Origin: Euglena gracilis
Lineage: Eukaryota > Euglenida > Euglenophyceae > Euglenales
DNA length: 64,000 bases
NCBI GenBank assembly: GCA_039621445.1
Contig: CP154956.1
Coordinates: forward strand, 54,235,143-54,299,142
Direction of reading: 5' to 3'
Position 1 is the first letter of the stretch. Each line of letters opens with the position of its first letter. This document shows positions 24,741 through 37,193 of the stretch, piece after piece. The translations under genes were made by a program, and so were the position numbers. A model generated the notes under the pieces. That model had not been told where the DNA came from, did no database searches, and was given only the letters and a program-made list of their open reading frames with translations.

Positions 24741-25526
24741 CCCACCCCCCCGGTCGCTCACCCTTGGATGAGTGGGGCAGAAACCTGATCGAAACTCTGT
24801 ATGGCGTCGCCAGCTTCTCCCCAAACCAGTGTCTCAAGACATTGATTCGGGCATGAAACTGGTATATTGTTATTACCATTGGAAAAACTGGCAAAAAATA
24901 GGAGCAAAACCTAAAACACGCTAAAAATGTAAACATCAAACGAGTTGAAACAAATGCGATACTTGTGAAAATGTGCCAGGTTGAAAGACACATTTCCCCT
25001 ATTTTTTCTTATTTGAAAGGCCAAAACACCTTGCACGTGTATGTGGACCAAAGAACTGCATCACCCCAAAATGAATGCCAGTTTGGACCAGAAGCGGTAG
25101 AAAACTTGTGGAAAAAAAAAAGCCCAAAATGCCCCGAATGGCCGAACAACTGGCCAAAGTTATCCACCTGGGCTCAAAATATCCCAAAAATGGCCTGGCA
25201 ACCAGCCAGAAAAAAAAAAGATCATAATGCCCGCAATGACCTGAGACTAGCCAACAATAGCCCAAAATGAATTTACCAGTGAACATTGGCCCATGATGAA
25301 AAAAAAAACACATAAAATGCCATACAAAATCCTGCAATAAAGCATTAGACCACATGTGTCCTGAAGGCGTATCCAAGACACCGTCTGGGGCCGGTGTCTT
25401 GGACGGTAGCTTGGTGGTCGTCCTGTTGGGTCGACCGACCCTAGGAGGGTCAACTAGCATCGATAAGACGGGGGGGGGGGGGAGTTTCTGTTGGGTCGAC
25501 CGACTGGTTCGGTCGACCAACAGTCT

Positions 25527-28516
25527 CTTAGGCGGCCGAATTCGCACTTAAGGGTTTTTCCTTTAGAATTTGCGCATTTGCGCAAATGCGCAAACTTACG
25601 AAATTCCTGGACCCTGTACCCTGGCACACGGAACACGATTTATGAACCATTACAACCCTGTGTTGGAGGGATGTAACTACCTGTAATTTGGTGTAAATGC
25701 TGCTTACCAAGTGACGCGAAGAGGGCAGAGGGTGAGACTGGTGCTGTTGTATGTCAAACAGGAGAGAGGCACACACCCCTTGTTACGACACTTGGAAATG
25801 GTGCTGACGTGTTGGCTGAACTGGCTGTGATACTGCCGCCGCTGGTAAGAACACATGGAGCCTCATTAGATCACACACCACAGACAGACAGACTACGTTC
25901 CCCAGCCGTCACACAACTGATGTGTGTTTGTGGGCGCAATTGCGAAAATAAAAAACAATTGTGTTTATGGGCGCATTTGCGCAAATATAACGTAAACCGA
26001 TGATGTTAAAATGACGTGTTGGTAGGCACAAATGCGCCGTAAACAAATTTGTTTGTGTGCGCATTTGCACAAAAGCGCGCACAAAAGAGTTATATTTATT
26101 TGCGCAAATGCGCAAATAAACATGTATGTTTACTTTCCATGTTAAAAGAACCTATGAAGACCATGACCCTAGGAGGTTTTAAAAACGTGATGGGCGTGTT
26201 GGTGCGCGCAAATGCGCAAATAAAAACAATCACGTTTGTTTGCGCATTTGCACAAATGCACAAATAAACATTTAATACACCGCTTCAAAATGATGTGTTT
26301 CAGCGAGCCTTAACGCAAACAAACAAAATTTGTTTATTTGCGCAAATGCGCACACCAACAAATATCGGTTGTGCGATACCATCTCCTCGTCCGTGACAGC
26401 TGGCGAACGCAATTCCTCACGCCAACCATTGATTTGCACCACAATCTGACAATTATGTGGTGATGAAATTTGTGGTAGTGTGTAGTGTTCACTGATACAC
26501 GGCATCTGACTGGCGAAAATTTGCCTGCCTTACGTGTGTAAATCTGCACTGCTGTTACCCGGCCCGAACGGCCTGTTCCTTTGGCGTCATCTGTTTGGCA
26601 ATTAAACGTCATGAATTGATGACGTGCAAACGACCTGTGACTGTTCGACACCTTTTCTGTATCAGTACTGCGTTGCAAGAAGACAAAATTTGGCACCTGA
26701 AACACCCGGGATGCGTCAGGCTGGAGTCCGTTTTCTAATTTTTCTCCACCATTTTCCCCTTGAAAAACGTAAAACACACCAGTTTTTGTGCATAATTTGG
26801 GGGGAGTGAGTCCCACCGCTTTGATGCACCCAATCCAGTGGTAATGGTTCACCACTTCCTTGCACCCAAAATAACGGGTGGTTGAGAGCTACCTCTCTCC
26901 GGCTGCTGGTTGCCATGCACTGGCACCACGTTGTCCCCCCAGTCTTACACCCCGGTTGCAGGGTATAACGTGGCCACTAAAGCTGGGTGTTGTTGTACCG
27001 GGGAGGTGGATGCCGTTCTGGTGGGTGCTGAAGCATCAGCAGCTGGTGGGGCTGCAGCAGCAAAGCCGAGGCCGCAGGCCAGTGGCAGGGCCCTTGGGAT
27101 CCTAAAATTGGTGCCGGCGGACGTGTACCGTTACTGGGCGGCTGTCAACCCACCTTCAGGTGATCCGCTGTCTCCACCTTTTGTTGGACCTGTCAATGGT
27201 TCAAAAACGGCACCATAACAACATATACTGGGGGATATGGTGTGGTCATTTGGGTTGAACCCATTCATAAGCCACTAAGGGTGGTTGTTGAAGCGCCAAA
27301 TGAAATCGCTTTTTATTCCTCCTTTGGTGGTTCATTTGCGCATTTGCGCGCATCACGTTGTTTTATGGGCGCAAATGCGCAAATAAAAACAATAAATTGT
27401 ACAGTTTCTTCATGCAGTTTATTTGCACATTCGCCCACAAACAACGTGATGCGCGCAAATGCACAAATAAACCACATCTGCTGTCGGTGTTTGACGGTTG
27501 TGTTTCCGTCACACTGTTCTTCTTTGTGTTTATTTGCGCACTTGCGCAAATAAACAAAGAGCATGTTTGTTTGTGCATTTGCGCAAATGCGCGCATAAAC
27601 ATACATTTGTTTGTGCGCGCATTTGCGCCCATAAGCTTGTGCGTCGACAAACAGTGTGACAGACGCACCAACTGCACGGCCCGTTGGTCTGCGCACTCAC
27701 AACTCTTTTGTCACCGTTTTTCAACGGCGTCAGTTCATGGGTGCCAAAGCCCAATCCTTGAAGGACATAATTGTGTTTATTTGCGCAGATGCGCAAATAA
27801 ACATAAACATGTTGGTGCGCGCATTTGCGCAAATAAACACAATTTTGTCCTTCCAGTGTTGGGCTTCTTCCGCCGGGTTCTTTGCCACACAACTGGTTGT
27901 GCGGATCCCGGGTATAAGCCGGGTGTGAGACACCCGTCCCCTTCACTCCCTTCATTCCGTGTGGCCCCTATTTCTTCCCCTCTGCGCTTCCCTTGCCAAA
28001 CACCCCGCACTCACCTTCCTTCCCCAGCGTCCTTCCCGCCGGCTTGGTCACACCACACCCACACCCCCCGGCACTTCCTCCCCGCGCTTTAACAAACAGC
28101 CCAAAAACATCACACCAAGGCGTCGCAAGCAAAGCAGTCCGGCAAAAACCCAGGACACACACCGCCAGCAGCTCGGGCACACCCGGGGACACAGCCGAAA
28201 GAAGCAACAAGGGCAGTAAAGGTCCCGTTCCTAAGGTGCTTTTTTGCGTTTTTTTCAGTGTGGGCCGGCAAGGTCCCGGGGTTTCGACGTGCAAAGTCCA
28301 TTTCCGGACACCCCAAAAACACCATTTTTTGCCAAAGTCCCGGGAGTCTCCCAACCAAAAACAGAATTTTGCTCATTTTTTGCACTCTCTTGTCCACGTG
28401 TTTTCAAACCCCCCTGACCTTCACAGCCGAAACAAAGAAGAATCAAAAAATTTGGAAATTTGCGCAAATGTGCAAATAAAAATAAAAAAGCTTAAGTGCG
28501 AATTAGGCCGCCTAAG
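25527..28516. mobile_element. 2.99-kb TIR transposon with GCGCATTTGCGC palindromes
   Basis: The left end begins CTTAGGCGGCC and the right end finishes GGCCGCCTAAG. The 26-bp TIRs differ at one base. AGTCT flanks both sides (25522-25526, 28517-28521), a candidate 5-bp target duplication. The interior has about 20 copies of a TTTGCGCATTTGCGCAAA-like palindrome and open but unrecognised frames. No transposase motif found. A 5'-truncated relative is at 43284-45984. Confidence 0.7.
26910..27218 (+). CDS. ORF conserved between the two transposon copies
   Basis: A 102-codon frame whose part from GYNVATKAGCCCTGEVDA through VYRYWAAVNPPSG to SKTAP aligns with 44328-44675 without indels and stops at the same place. 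The protein is unrecognised. The other strand also has an open Ala/Ser/Pro-rich reading with a donor-like CCCCG/GTACAAC, so the coding strand is uncertain. Confidence 0.35.
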   Translation: MPCTGTTLSPQSYTPVAGYNVATKAGCCCTGEVDAVLVGAEASAAGGAAAAKPRPQASGRALGILKLVPADVYRYWAAVNPPSGDPLSPPFVGPVNGSKTAP

Positions 28517-30354
28517 AGTCTTTTTTTCCGGCGCCAGGGTCACTCAAGCCACTTTTTGCCCACTCCTGGCCGACCCCCCCCCGGTGGGGGGGGGGAGGGT
28601 CCGGGCCAAAAACCAGTCAGCCACTCTGAAAAAACCAGTCACCCCCTCGGGGGGGGGGGGGTCGGTCAGTGCTTAAACAATTGCTTGAGTGGGGCCCTCG
28701 AACAATTGAGCAGCAAAAATAATTTGCCCCCCAAAACGGGTTGGAAACACAACAGATTTTGTTATTTTGGGGCCTTCGAAAAGTTCAGCAGCAAAAGCAT
28801 TTTACAACCCAAAATTGGTGGCTAACACAACAGACTTTGTTCTTTTAGGGCACTTAACGACTTCAAATATCAATTTTTAAATTTTTTATTATTACACAGA
28901 ACATGTCGCCCCTTGATTTGAAGCAATTCTCAAGGGCTTCTGACAGAGTGCCACAGATTTCAGCCACGATCCATAATACTCTGATTCTGTGATTCTGGGG
29001 GATCGCATATTCCAAATATTTTTCAGAAAATCAAATCTGTGATCGCGGATCGTCAGATTCCACAGTTCAGTTGCGATGTCGCCCTTCGATCGAAAGCAAT
29101 CTTCAAGGGCTTTCAACAGATGGACACAGATTCTGACGAAAATTTCGGAACTCTCATTTCTGGTGGTCTTTATCCATCTTGGTCATTTTTTGACCCTTCT
29201 AAATTTTCGAAACCTGGGCCATTTGCACATCAGACTGTTGGGTTGACAGACTGCGTCGGTCGACCCAACATGACCCCCTCCCCAGCCAACGTCGGGGAGC
29301 CGGGGAGATGCGAACCCGGGATGTCATGGGCAGGCACCAGGGGATTCCTGACGGGTTATAAGGGAGGGGGGTAATAATCATATGTGACCCTGCATATGCC
29401 TTACTCAAAGGATTTTTGTTTGGGGCCCTCCAACATTTACACAGAGAAGAGCTGGTACAAAAAAATTCGTGCCGGGGGCAATTTCCCGCAATTTCCCCCA
29501 GTCCAACCCCGACCACCCACCCACCCCAAAGGCCTCCAAAATTGACTGAAACCTTGAATTTTTTTTTCATTTTTCACCCCTCCCATGGGGGTTCAAGCAA
29601 CTTGAACTCTCTTCAAAGGGGGGGGGGGTGTCAGTCAAGCCTGGTGTCACAACGCTTTGTCTTGGCAGGAGTGCAGGTGCATGATGAACACTGCTGCACA
29701 ATGAAAAAGGTGAAAAAATTTGGACGTCTTTTTTTTACAGCAATGAGGACGTTCTAGGAAGGCATTGAAGGAAGTTACATGCAACGTGCATTTTTTGCAT
29801 TGCATAGTTTGAGTGACTGACTGGTTTTTGGCCCGGACCCCCCCCCACCGGGGGGGGGTCGGCCAGGAGTGGGCAAAAGTGGCTTGAGTGACCCCAGTGC
29901 CGAAGGCGCCGGAATTTCTTTTTTGTCCAAAATGGCCTAAAGTGACTGGAAAGTGGCCGTTTTTCTGAGTGGCCGACCCCCTCGGGGGGGGGGGGGTAGT
30001 GACTGGCTGGTTTTCCGAAAATGAGTGATTGACTGGTTTTTAAATAAAAAAAAAGTGGAGTGACCCCCCCTCCCCCCCCCGGGGGGGGTCGGTAAAAAAT
30101 GGATGGTCTGACCCAGCCAACCCTTGTGGGCTGGTACCCTGGTTTAAAAAAAACAAACGAAGCCTATAGGCAGAAGGAATTTGTTTTTGAACTAGGATCC
30201 TCAGACAACCCAAGCGCATTACAAGTTTGGACTTATTTTGCGTAATTAGTTGCTGTTTCATGACACATAGGTGCATGCCATTGGGAAGCCCTTCCAGTGT
30301 GCAAGTTTGCATGGCACTTTTTGGTGTGCCAGGTTTTTTGCATATTTTTTTTAT

Positions 30355-30356
<2 letters not shown>

Positions 30357-30394
<38 letters not shown>
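30357..30394 (+). repeat. (GTT)n microsatellite, copy B
   Basis: Shorter allele of the tract at 3368-3418. Confidence 0.95.
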
Positions 30395-30395
<1 letters not shown>

Positions 30396-30709
30396 CCTGT
30401 TTTGAATATTTGACCCTGACACAACGTAGGGATGCAACAAAGAACCAGTCACCCACCCCCCGGGGGGGGGGGTCACCACGCAGCAAAATGGGCCAGAAGC
30501 GAAGTTAGCGCCGGCCATAAACAGACAAGAAGCCTTAGTGCAACTAAGGGGGGGGGGGTCGGCCAGTGCTTATTAAGCAATTGACTGGGTCAGACCAAAA
30601 CCAATTTGGCAGCTAAGCCCCCTTTGCACTGCAATGAGCCAAAGAAAATGACGAAAGAGAAATCATTAGAAACATTGGAGAAATTGATAAACCTGGGTTA
30701 GGATATGGA

Positions 30710-30987
30710 CAAGCACGTCAGCCCGTGCTGACGCACGGGCGGTTTCGCGACTGCGGTGAACAACGCGGACGGGACCGAACACCCTATCTCGGCGCCGGAG
30801 CGAAAGTACGATTTTACCGACACCAGTAGTACGCACGGGACGGCACCGGATCCAACGGTGCCAGTGGCGGCGCCTGCCGGTGCGAAGTGCGCGCCGAATC
30901 CACCCCTACGCTGCCAAATCGCGCTGGCATTCGCCCGAAACGCGGATGCGTAGGCCGTTACATCGCTCCGGTTAGTAGGTGGGTAGA
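30710..30987. other. 278-bp GC-rich insertion specific to copy B
   Basis: Copy A reads GGATATGGATAAAA without interruption (about 3731). Copy B has 278 bases here that are CpG-rich and unlike anything else in the window, starting CAAGCACGTCAGCCCGTGCT. No clear target duplication or TIR. A minus-strand frame is open through it, but no family is recognised. Confidence 0.8.
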
Positions 30988-32399
30988 TAAAAAAAATAGC
31001 ATTCATTGTTCCAAAAAAAAAATCCAAAAATACAAAAGACCTGGGGGGGGGGGGCTTGTGAAATGGTTTTGGGTCAAATTCTGATCTTGCTGTGCTTGGT
31101 GGGGGGAGTCCAGCTGGCTACCAAGATGCGACTGAAATCACCAAAAAACGCCTGGAAATTGCATGTGTTCGTCAATTTGACAAAAACTTCAAACGGGTCC
31201 TCACCAAACTCAAAAAATCTCCTAATACTTTTTTTTTGTGGGGGCATGGTCCCAACGGAATATCTCAGCGGAACAACTGTCCATCAAAATTTGAATTTTT
31301 AGCTTTCCTGCAATTGAAGCCACTTCAAAACAGTTTTGGTGAACAATTATGTTTCTGAAGCTGCGTTGGAACTCAAGAAAATGTTCTCGAAAGCCTCACA
31401 AGATTGCTGAGTTTTGCCTCCGGCACCAAAATTGTGTCTGGAAGCAAGAAAAGACAACGTTTTTTTTTGCTGGCAATCCCAATGTGCCTGTTCCCACCCG
31501 TATGTGTTTCACTTCGGCTTTTTGGCTGTTTTGCCATTTTTCTCACTTTTGGCTGGCAAATCGGCTTTTTTGCCGTTTTGCCAACGGCGAAACGGCTTTT
31601 TTGCAGTTTTGCTGACGGCTAAACGGCTTTTTCGCCGTTTTTCCGAAGAGCTGTTTTGAAACAAAAGGGCTTCTGATGGGTGGGAACAACCTAAGGAGTA
31701 GTTGTAGTCCAAAACCAAATGATGAATAAATGCACAATGATGTATTCATTGAGGGTGGGCATTTACATCTGAATTGCATTTCTCTCATGGTTTTCTGTTT
31801 CCAGATTTGTCGGGAGGTGAGGGTCGAAACCATGAGATGGCATTCATGGAAATGCCTGCCTCCCCCCCCCCGTCGACCGGCCAGGTGACTGCAACCCCTG
31901 ACCAGGGGGGTGGTCACACGATAAGGTGCCAAAAACAACCCATTTTCAAAGCCACCGACAATCCCCGACTGGGGTATGATTGGTACATAGGGGTGGTTGG
32001 TGGACAAAAGTGGGGGGCATACAATTTTTTACCAACCCCCCGGGGGGGGAGGGGGGGTCACTCCACTTTTTGAAAAACCAGTCAGTCACTTTTTTTGGGA
32101 AGCCAGTCAGTCACTACCCCCCCCCAGGGGGGGGGTTGGCCACTCAGAAAAACGGCCACTTTCCAGTCACTTTAGGCCATTTTAGGCCAAAAAATTTTCC
32201 CGGCGCCGGGGTCACTCAAGCCACTTTTGCCCACCCCTGGCCGACCCCCCCCCCGGGGGGGGGAGGGGGTCTGGGCCCAAAACCAGTCAGTCACTCTGAA
32301 AAAACCAGTCAGTCACCCCCCCGGGGGGGGGGGGACAATGCTTAAAAAATTGTCTGGTGGGGGGTAATACTATACATAAATAAAAGGATGAAATCATAC

Positions 32400-32456
32400 T
32401 TCTGGTTCTGGTTCTGCCTCTTTTGGTTGGGCCACAACCTCAGGTGCCGCAGGAAT
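32400..32456 (-). CDS. Cold-shock-domain gene, 57-bp exon (copy B)
   Basis: Same exon and splice sites as 23028-23084, in segment B. It follows the exon at 42064-42179 (phase 0) on the minus strand. Encodes an acidic Pro/Glu/Ala peptide of 19 residues. Confidence 0.55.
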
Positions 32457-35286
32457 CTGTGGAGTGGAATGAGGAGACACTGACGATGCCTGACAAACGA
32501 AAACGCCTGGTACGTGGGGAAACCTTCAGGTCGAAGATTTTGACCTGCCCATTCTACAAAAAAAAATGTTATTTTGGAAAATTTGGGGGTTCTTTGTCAA
32601 AAACCTTAAATTGCCAGAGTAAGATGCTGAAGAAAATTGACAATTGTGGGGAGACATGGGGCCTGCAGACCTCCCTCAACGGTGGCGGGGGGGGGGGACC
32701 TCCACCAAAACTATGGCTGCGGGGTCCATTGCGGTGCGAGGTAGGGTTCAACACAAAGCCAGATGGAGGGCACAAACCCCTGGAAAGCAGGAAGCGGTCC
32801 AGAAGGTTCTTTTGAAATCCCCCCCTATTCGAAGACCCGACCACCCCCCGGTCGCAGGTTGCAGGTTATGGGGGTGTTACGACCTCGCAGGTTGCAAGTT
32901 GCGAAAATTTTAATACCACTTTACCTACGACCACCCCCCCCCCCGGTCGCAGGTTGCAGGTTATGGGGGTGTTACGACCCCCCCCCCCGGTCGCAGGGTG
33001 CAGGAACCCGGTCGTACGAGAAGGGGGGGGGGCGGGTACGATCTTTTTTTTTCCTGGCTGGTTGCCAGGCCATTTTTGGGATATTTTGAGCCCAGGTGGA
33101 TAAGTTTGGCCAGTTGTTCGGCCATTCGGGACATTCTGGGCCATTTTTTTCACAAGTTTTCTACTGCTTCTGGTCCAAACTGGCATTCATTTTGGGGTGA
33201 TGCAGTTCTTTGGTCCACATATACGTGCAAGGTGTTTTGGCCTTTCAAATAAGAAAAAATAGGGAAAATGTGTCTTTCAACCTGGCACATTTTCACAAGT
33301 ATCGCATTTGTTTCAACTCGTTTGATGTTTACATTTTTAGCGTGTTTTAGGTTTTGCTCCTATTTTTTGCCAGTTTTTCCAATGGTAATAACAAGACACC
33401 AGTTTCATGCCCGAATCAATGCCTTGAGACACTGGTTTGGGGGAGAAGCTGGCGACGCCATACAGAGTTTCGATCAGGTTTCTGCCCCACTCATCCAAGG
33501 GCGAGCGACCGGGGGGTGGGGGTAGGTAAAGTGGTATTAAAATTTTCGCTTACTCTCACTTGCAACCTGCGACCCAGGGGTGGTCGTAAATGAGGGGTGG
33601 TTGTAGGGGGGGGGGGGGGGCGGGTAATGCCCGCAATGACCTGAGACTAGCCAACAATAGCCCAAAATGAATTTACCAGTGAACACCGGACCATAACGCC
33701 CCACATTGGCCCATGACGAAAAAAACACACAAAATGCCATACAAAATCCTGCAATGGAAATCATTAAACCACTTGTGTCCAAGACAGCGGTTCGGTCGTG
33801 AAGCCAGTGAAAGACACCAGTCAGACGTCCAAAACAGAGGTTTTTTTAAAGACCCTGTTGGTTCCCGACCTACCAACCTGCCCCCTGGGCCCCCTGGGCT
33901 CAGGGGGGACCCATTTTTGGGGGGTCAATCTTGGGGTCCAAAAAATCTTCGGTGCTTCGCGCTGAAAATAGATTAAAACCTGCCTCCAGCAAGGTACCCA
34001 CTTGGCCCGACCACCCACCCTGGGGGAGCTCGGCCGGGACCCCCCCCCAGGTCACGAAACTTAAAAAAAACCTCTGCGTCCGAACGGTGCTTTGGACACT
34101 GTCTGGGAGTGGATTTTACGCCACTCTTGGCCAGAATGGCTGGAGTGACCGTCCTGGGGTGGTGGTTAGAAATGGCTGACTGGTTTTGTAGCAATGATTG
34201 ATTGGTAAATTGAGAATTTATCCCCTTCCCCCATCCCATAACATAATATGACCACTATTAACTACAAGATCCTTAAATCCACTCCAAAGATCAAAAATTT
34301 TCAACACCACCCACAACCGTACAATATTTTACCAACCCGGGGGGGAGGGGGGTCCACTCTTCGAAAAACCAGTCAATCACTTTTTTTCGGGAAACCAGTC
34401 AGGTCGGCCACTCTGGAATCCAAAGGAAATTTGACCAAAACATGAAAAAAAGGCCAAATTTTTTTTCCGGCGCCTTGCCGCCAGGTCACTTTAGTGGTTT
34501 TTTGAAGACCCCCCGGGGGGGGAGTGGGTCCGGGCCAAAAACAAATCAGTCACTCTGAAAAAAGCAGTCACCCACGGGGGGGGGGGGTCGGCCAGTGACT
34601 AAGTGACTGTATGCTCACAACAATGTCACCTCGCTACTCATGTTATGTCATCTCATGTGGAAAAAATAAAAATAAACACCATTTTGCTTCCTTTTTGCTG
34701 TTTAACCAGTATACCTTTACTTATTTATTTTTTCCCTGTTGGGAAGCTTTCAAATTTACACATGAGGTGCATGCATCTGCTGAGGGCAAGCCCTCGTGAC
34801 CCGCATTTGGAACCTTGGCAGGCTGTCTTGACTTGACTGGCTTCCAATTTGCCTTGGGTTGGGTTCTCCGGCCGTTGTTTAAATTTTAATTTCGGTTTTT
34901 CAGGAGTTGTTGGAATCTATGGTGTTGTTGGTTTTTCTTCCCCCCCCCTGTCTAAGCATCCTTCCCGGTTCTTTCCCATCTTATAATGGTCATCTTGGGG
35001 AGGCTTGTGATATGTGTTTTTAAGGAAAAATTTTAAAAGCTTCTGAATGATGGTGAGGTATTGTTGTCGTTTTTTTTTTGCAACCAAATGCCTGTAAATT
35101 GGGTCCCAGAGAATTTGGAATCCTCATTTTTGGTTACCTGAGGCTCCGGGGAGCCTCCAGGGAGCCTCTCTGGAGCCTCCCCGGAGCTGAGCCTCCCTCC
35201 TCCTTGGAGGAGAGCCTACCCCGGGGGCGGTAACCTAAGGAGCTTCCCCAGAGCCTCCTCCAGGTAACCAACTCGCCCATCACCAG

Positions 35287-36131
35287 CAAGCACCTATAGT
35301 TGACCCCCAGATTTTCGCCATTTTCGGCCATTTTCGGCCATTTTCGGCCATTTTCGGTTATTTTCGGCCATTTTTTCCTATAGGTGGGGGTAAAGCTGCC
35401 TTAAAATTCTTTCATACCAACAATGCATTTTGATAATTCAGTCAACATGCAAGCAGTTGTGACAAGCAAACGCATCCAAGGAGGTCCGTTTGGAATGGGT
35501 GCTCAGGGATTAAAGAGGTCAAAGAGTTTTTTGTTGCAATATGCAAGTGCAAGGTTTTGGGAATAGGCTTCTTTTCTCCTGCCAGAGAGGCTCTTGTCCA
35601 GTTTGGTCTTTTTTTTTGCTGGGTGTCCTTGGGACGCTTCACGAGAGTGGTTGGCACATTGCATATTAACCGCAATGGTGGATGGCAACACCAAAACTGG
35701 TGCTTTTCTCTTCAAGCCTCTTGGCGTGGATGCTTTTCACAAACAACTTGCATCTTGTACAGCATCTCCATCTTGTCCAGTGTCTGCATCTTGTTCAGCA
35801 TCTGCATCCATTGCATCTTGTCCAATATCCTGCATCCATTTGGCCCAAATAACCTTCGGAGGTGGTTTTTTGAGCAGCATGTGTTGCAGGGCCAGGCATA
35901 ATAACAAAACCAGAGAGGCTGCACAGAGACAAGAATCAGTCGCACTGAAAATTGCCCCTCAGGGAAAAAGAAACTGTTGGGCAAAAAAAAACTCGAAAAA
36001 AATTTGCAACAATTTTTTTTTTCATTTTCGGCCATTTTCGGCCATTTTCGGGACCCCCACCTATTAGAGCCCAAAATTTCATTTTCGGCCATTTTCGGCC
36101 ATTTTCGGCCATTTTCGGCCATAGGTGCTTG
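35287..36131. mobile_element. TIR DNA transposon, 8-bp TSD (copy B)
   Basis: Orthologous to 8026-8823: CAAGCACCTATAG start, CCATAGGTGCTTG end, ATCACCAG at 35279-35286 and 36132-36139. It keeps an extra GGACCCCCACCTATTAGAGC block near its right end, as in 989-3005, so copy A has lost it or has a shortened array. Confidence 0.88.
35503..35715 (-). CDS. Small ORF in TIR element (copy B), unknown
   Basis: Same 70-codon frame as 8242-8454 with no amino-acid difference. Function not recognised. Confidence 0.25.
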   Translation of the reverse strand: MKRKAPVLVLPSTIAVNMQCANHSREASQGHPAKKKTKLDKSLSGRRKEAYSQNLALAYCNKKLFDLFNP

Positions 36132-36234
36132 ATCACCAGACGCAAACAACAATCACAAAAAAAGGTTTTATGGGGTTACAGGATCTGGTTTGGTTGGTCA
36201 GCCGAAGGGGGGGGGGGGTTGGGGGGCTTAAATC

Positions 36235-36675
36235 GGTACTTGTCTGTTATCGCACGACGCACCCCCCCCCCTTTTGGTTATCGCACGACGCCCTTGGAAC
36301 GGCCAGAATGCTTTCCCTTGGGGTCTGTTTCAGCCGTTTTGGGTGGTTTTTGTGGTTATTTTTTGAAGCTGCCGTACACACCACACCGTGGCACACCACA
36401 CAAGGGGAAACCCCAAAGGCGGCAGACAGGCAGGGGGATAGAAAGATAAAGCGTGCCGACCATTCGGCCCCAAAAGGGATTTGCCATCCTGAAAACAGGG
36501 AGAGAAACAGGGCAATTTGCCCAAATTTGGCCAAATTCAAAAAAGGGCCGAATCTTCGCAATTACAACTCCCAACCCTAACCCCATTCCTCCCAATAACC
36601 CAATACAGTCACCAAGGAAGGCGTCGTGCGATAACCAAAGGGGGGGGGTATGTCGTGCGATAACAGACAAGTACC
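36235..36675. mobile_element. MITE with ~56-bp TIRs (element X)
   Basis: Ends GGTACTTGTCTG / CAGACAAGTACC. Each TIR holds GTTATCGCACGACG twice, separated by a C run. Flanks CTTAAATC and CATAAATC are a possible 8-bp target duplication with one mismatch. The interior is non-coding. Confidence 0.75.
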
Positions 36676-37193
36676 CATAAATCAAGGAATTGTTGGTGAA
36701 TATCCAACCCCCCCCCCCCCAAATGACGGCCCCGGGCGGATGATTGGCTATGACGATCCCGGAGGTCAGGCCGACCATGGTCGGGCCAACCTGGAGGTTG
36801 ACAGAAATAGCCAATGAACCGCATTCCCCCCCCCATACCCCTCAAATATCAGAAAAGGGGGGGGGGGCTGGTTCTGTCCTGAACCCAGCGTTCCGGACGC
36901 CAGTTCCGTCCAAAGGACGCCGGTTTAAAAGACTTTTGACAATAGGTTGGGCCAACCTGGTCAGCCCGACATTTTTTTTTCCTACCGACCACATGGTCGG
37001 CCTGACCAATGTGGTCGGTAGGACAAACCTCCAAGGTTTTCCATTTCACAGGCATACAAACCCTTGGCCCGTGGAACACATAGAGGGGCCACCACTTCAC
37101 CATCAGTGCGATGGTGACCTCATTGATTAGCATTGGGTATCTTATTGGGAAAATATATTCCATTTCAGAAATGAAAAATATTTCCTTCATTTT

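Larger units (their letters stand above)
22205..25400. repeat. Mosaic third copy of the duplicated segment
   Basis: Blocks match copy A in shuffled form: 22205-23300 matches about 3120-5400 (with a deletion); 23845-23930 matches about 5490-5575; 24740-25210 is a reverse-complement match to about 5800-6262; 25222-25335 is again direct, matching about 6362-6497. The blocks are separated by GC-rich tandem repeats. It includes a third intact copy of the 57-bp exon. Confidence 0.8.

Noticed and set aside
26990-27080. Minus-strand exon of the cold-shock gene (Ala/Ser/Pro-rich, donor CCCCG/GTACAAC)
   Set aside because: Its phase (1-0) does not fit between the phase-0 exons around it, and the plus strand is equally open.
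27600-28250. Open frames reading RAFAQINT / ICANARTN
   Set aside because: These peptides are translations of the GCGCATTTGCGC palindromes in different frames, not conserved protein motifs.
25527-28516. CRISPR array
   Set aside because: The repeats are short palindromes in both orientations with irregular spacing, inside a eukaryotic transposon; no cas-like genes.
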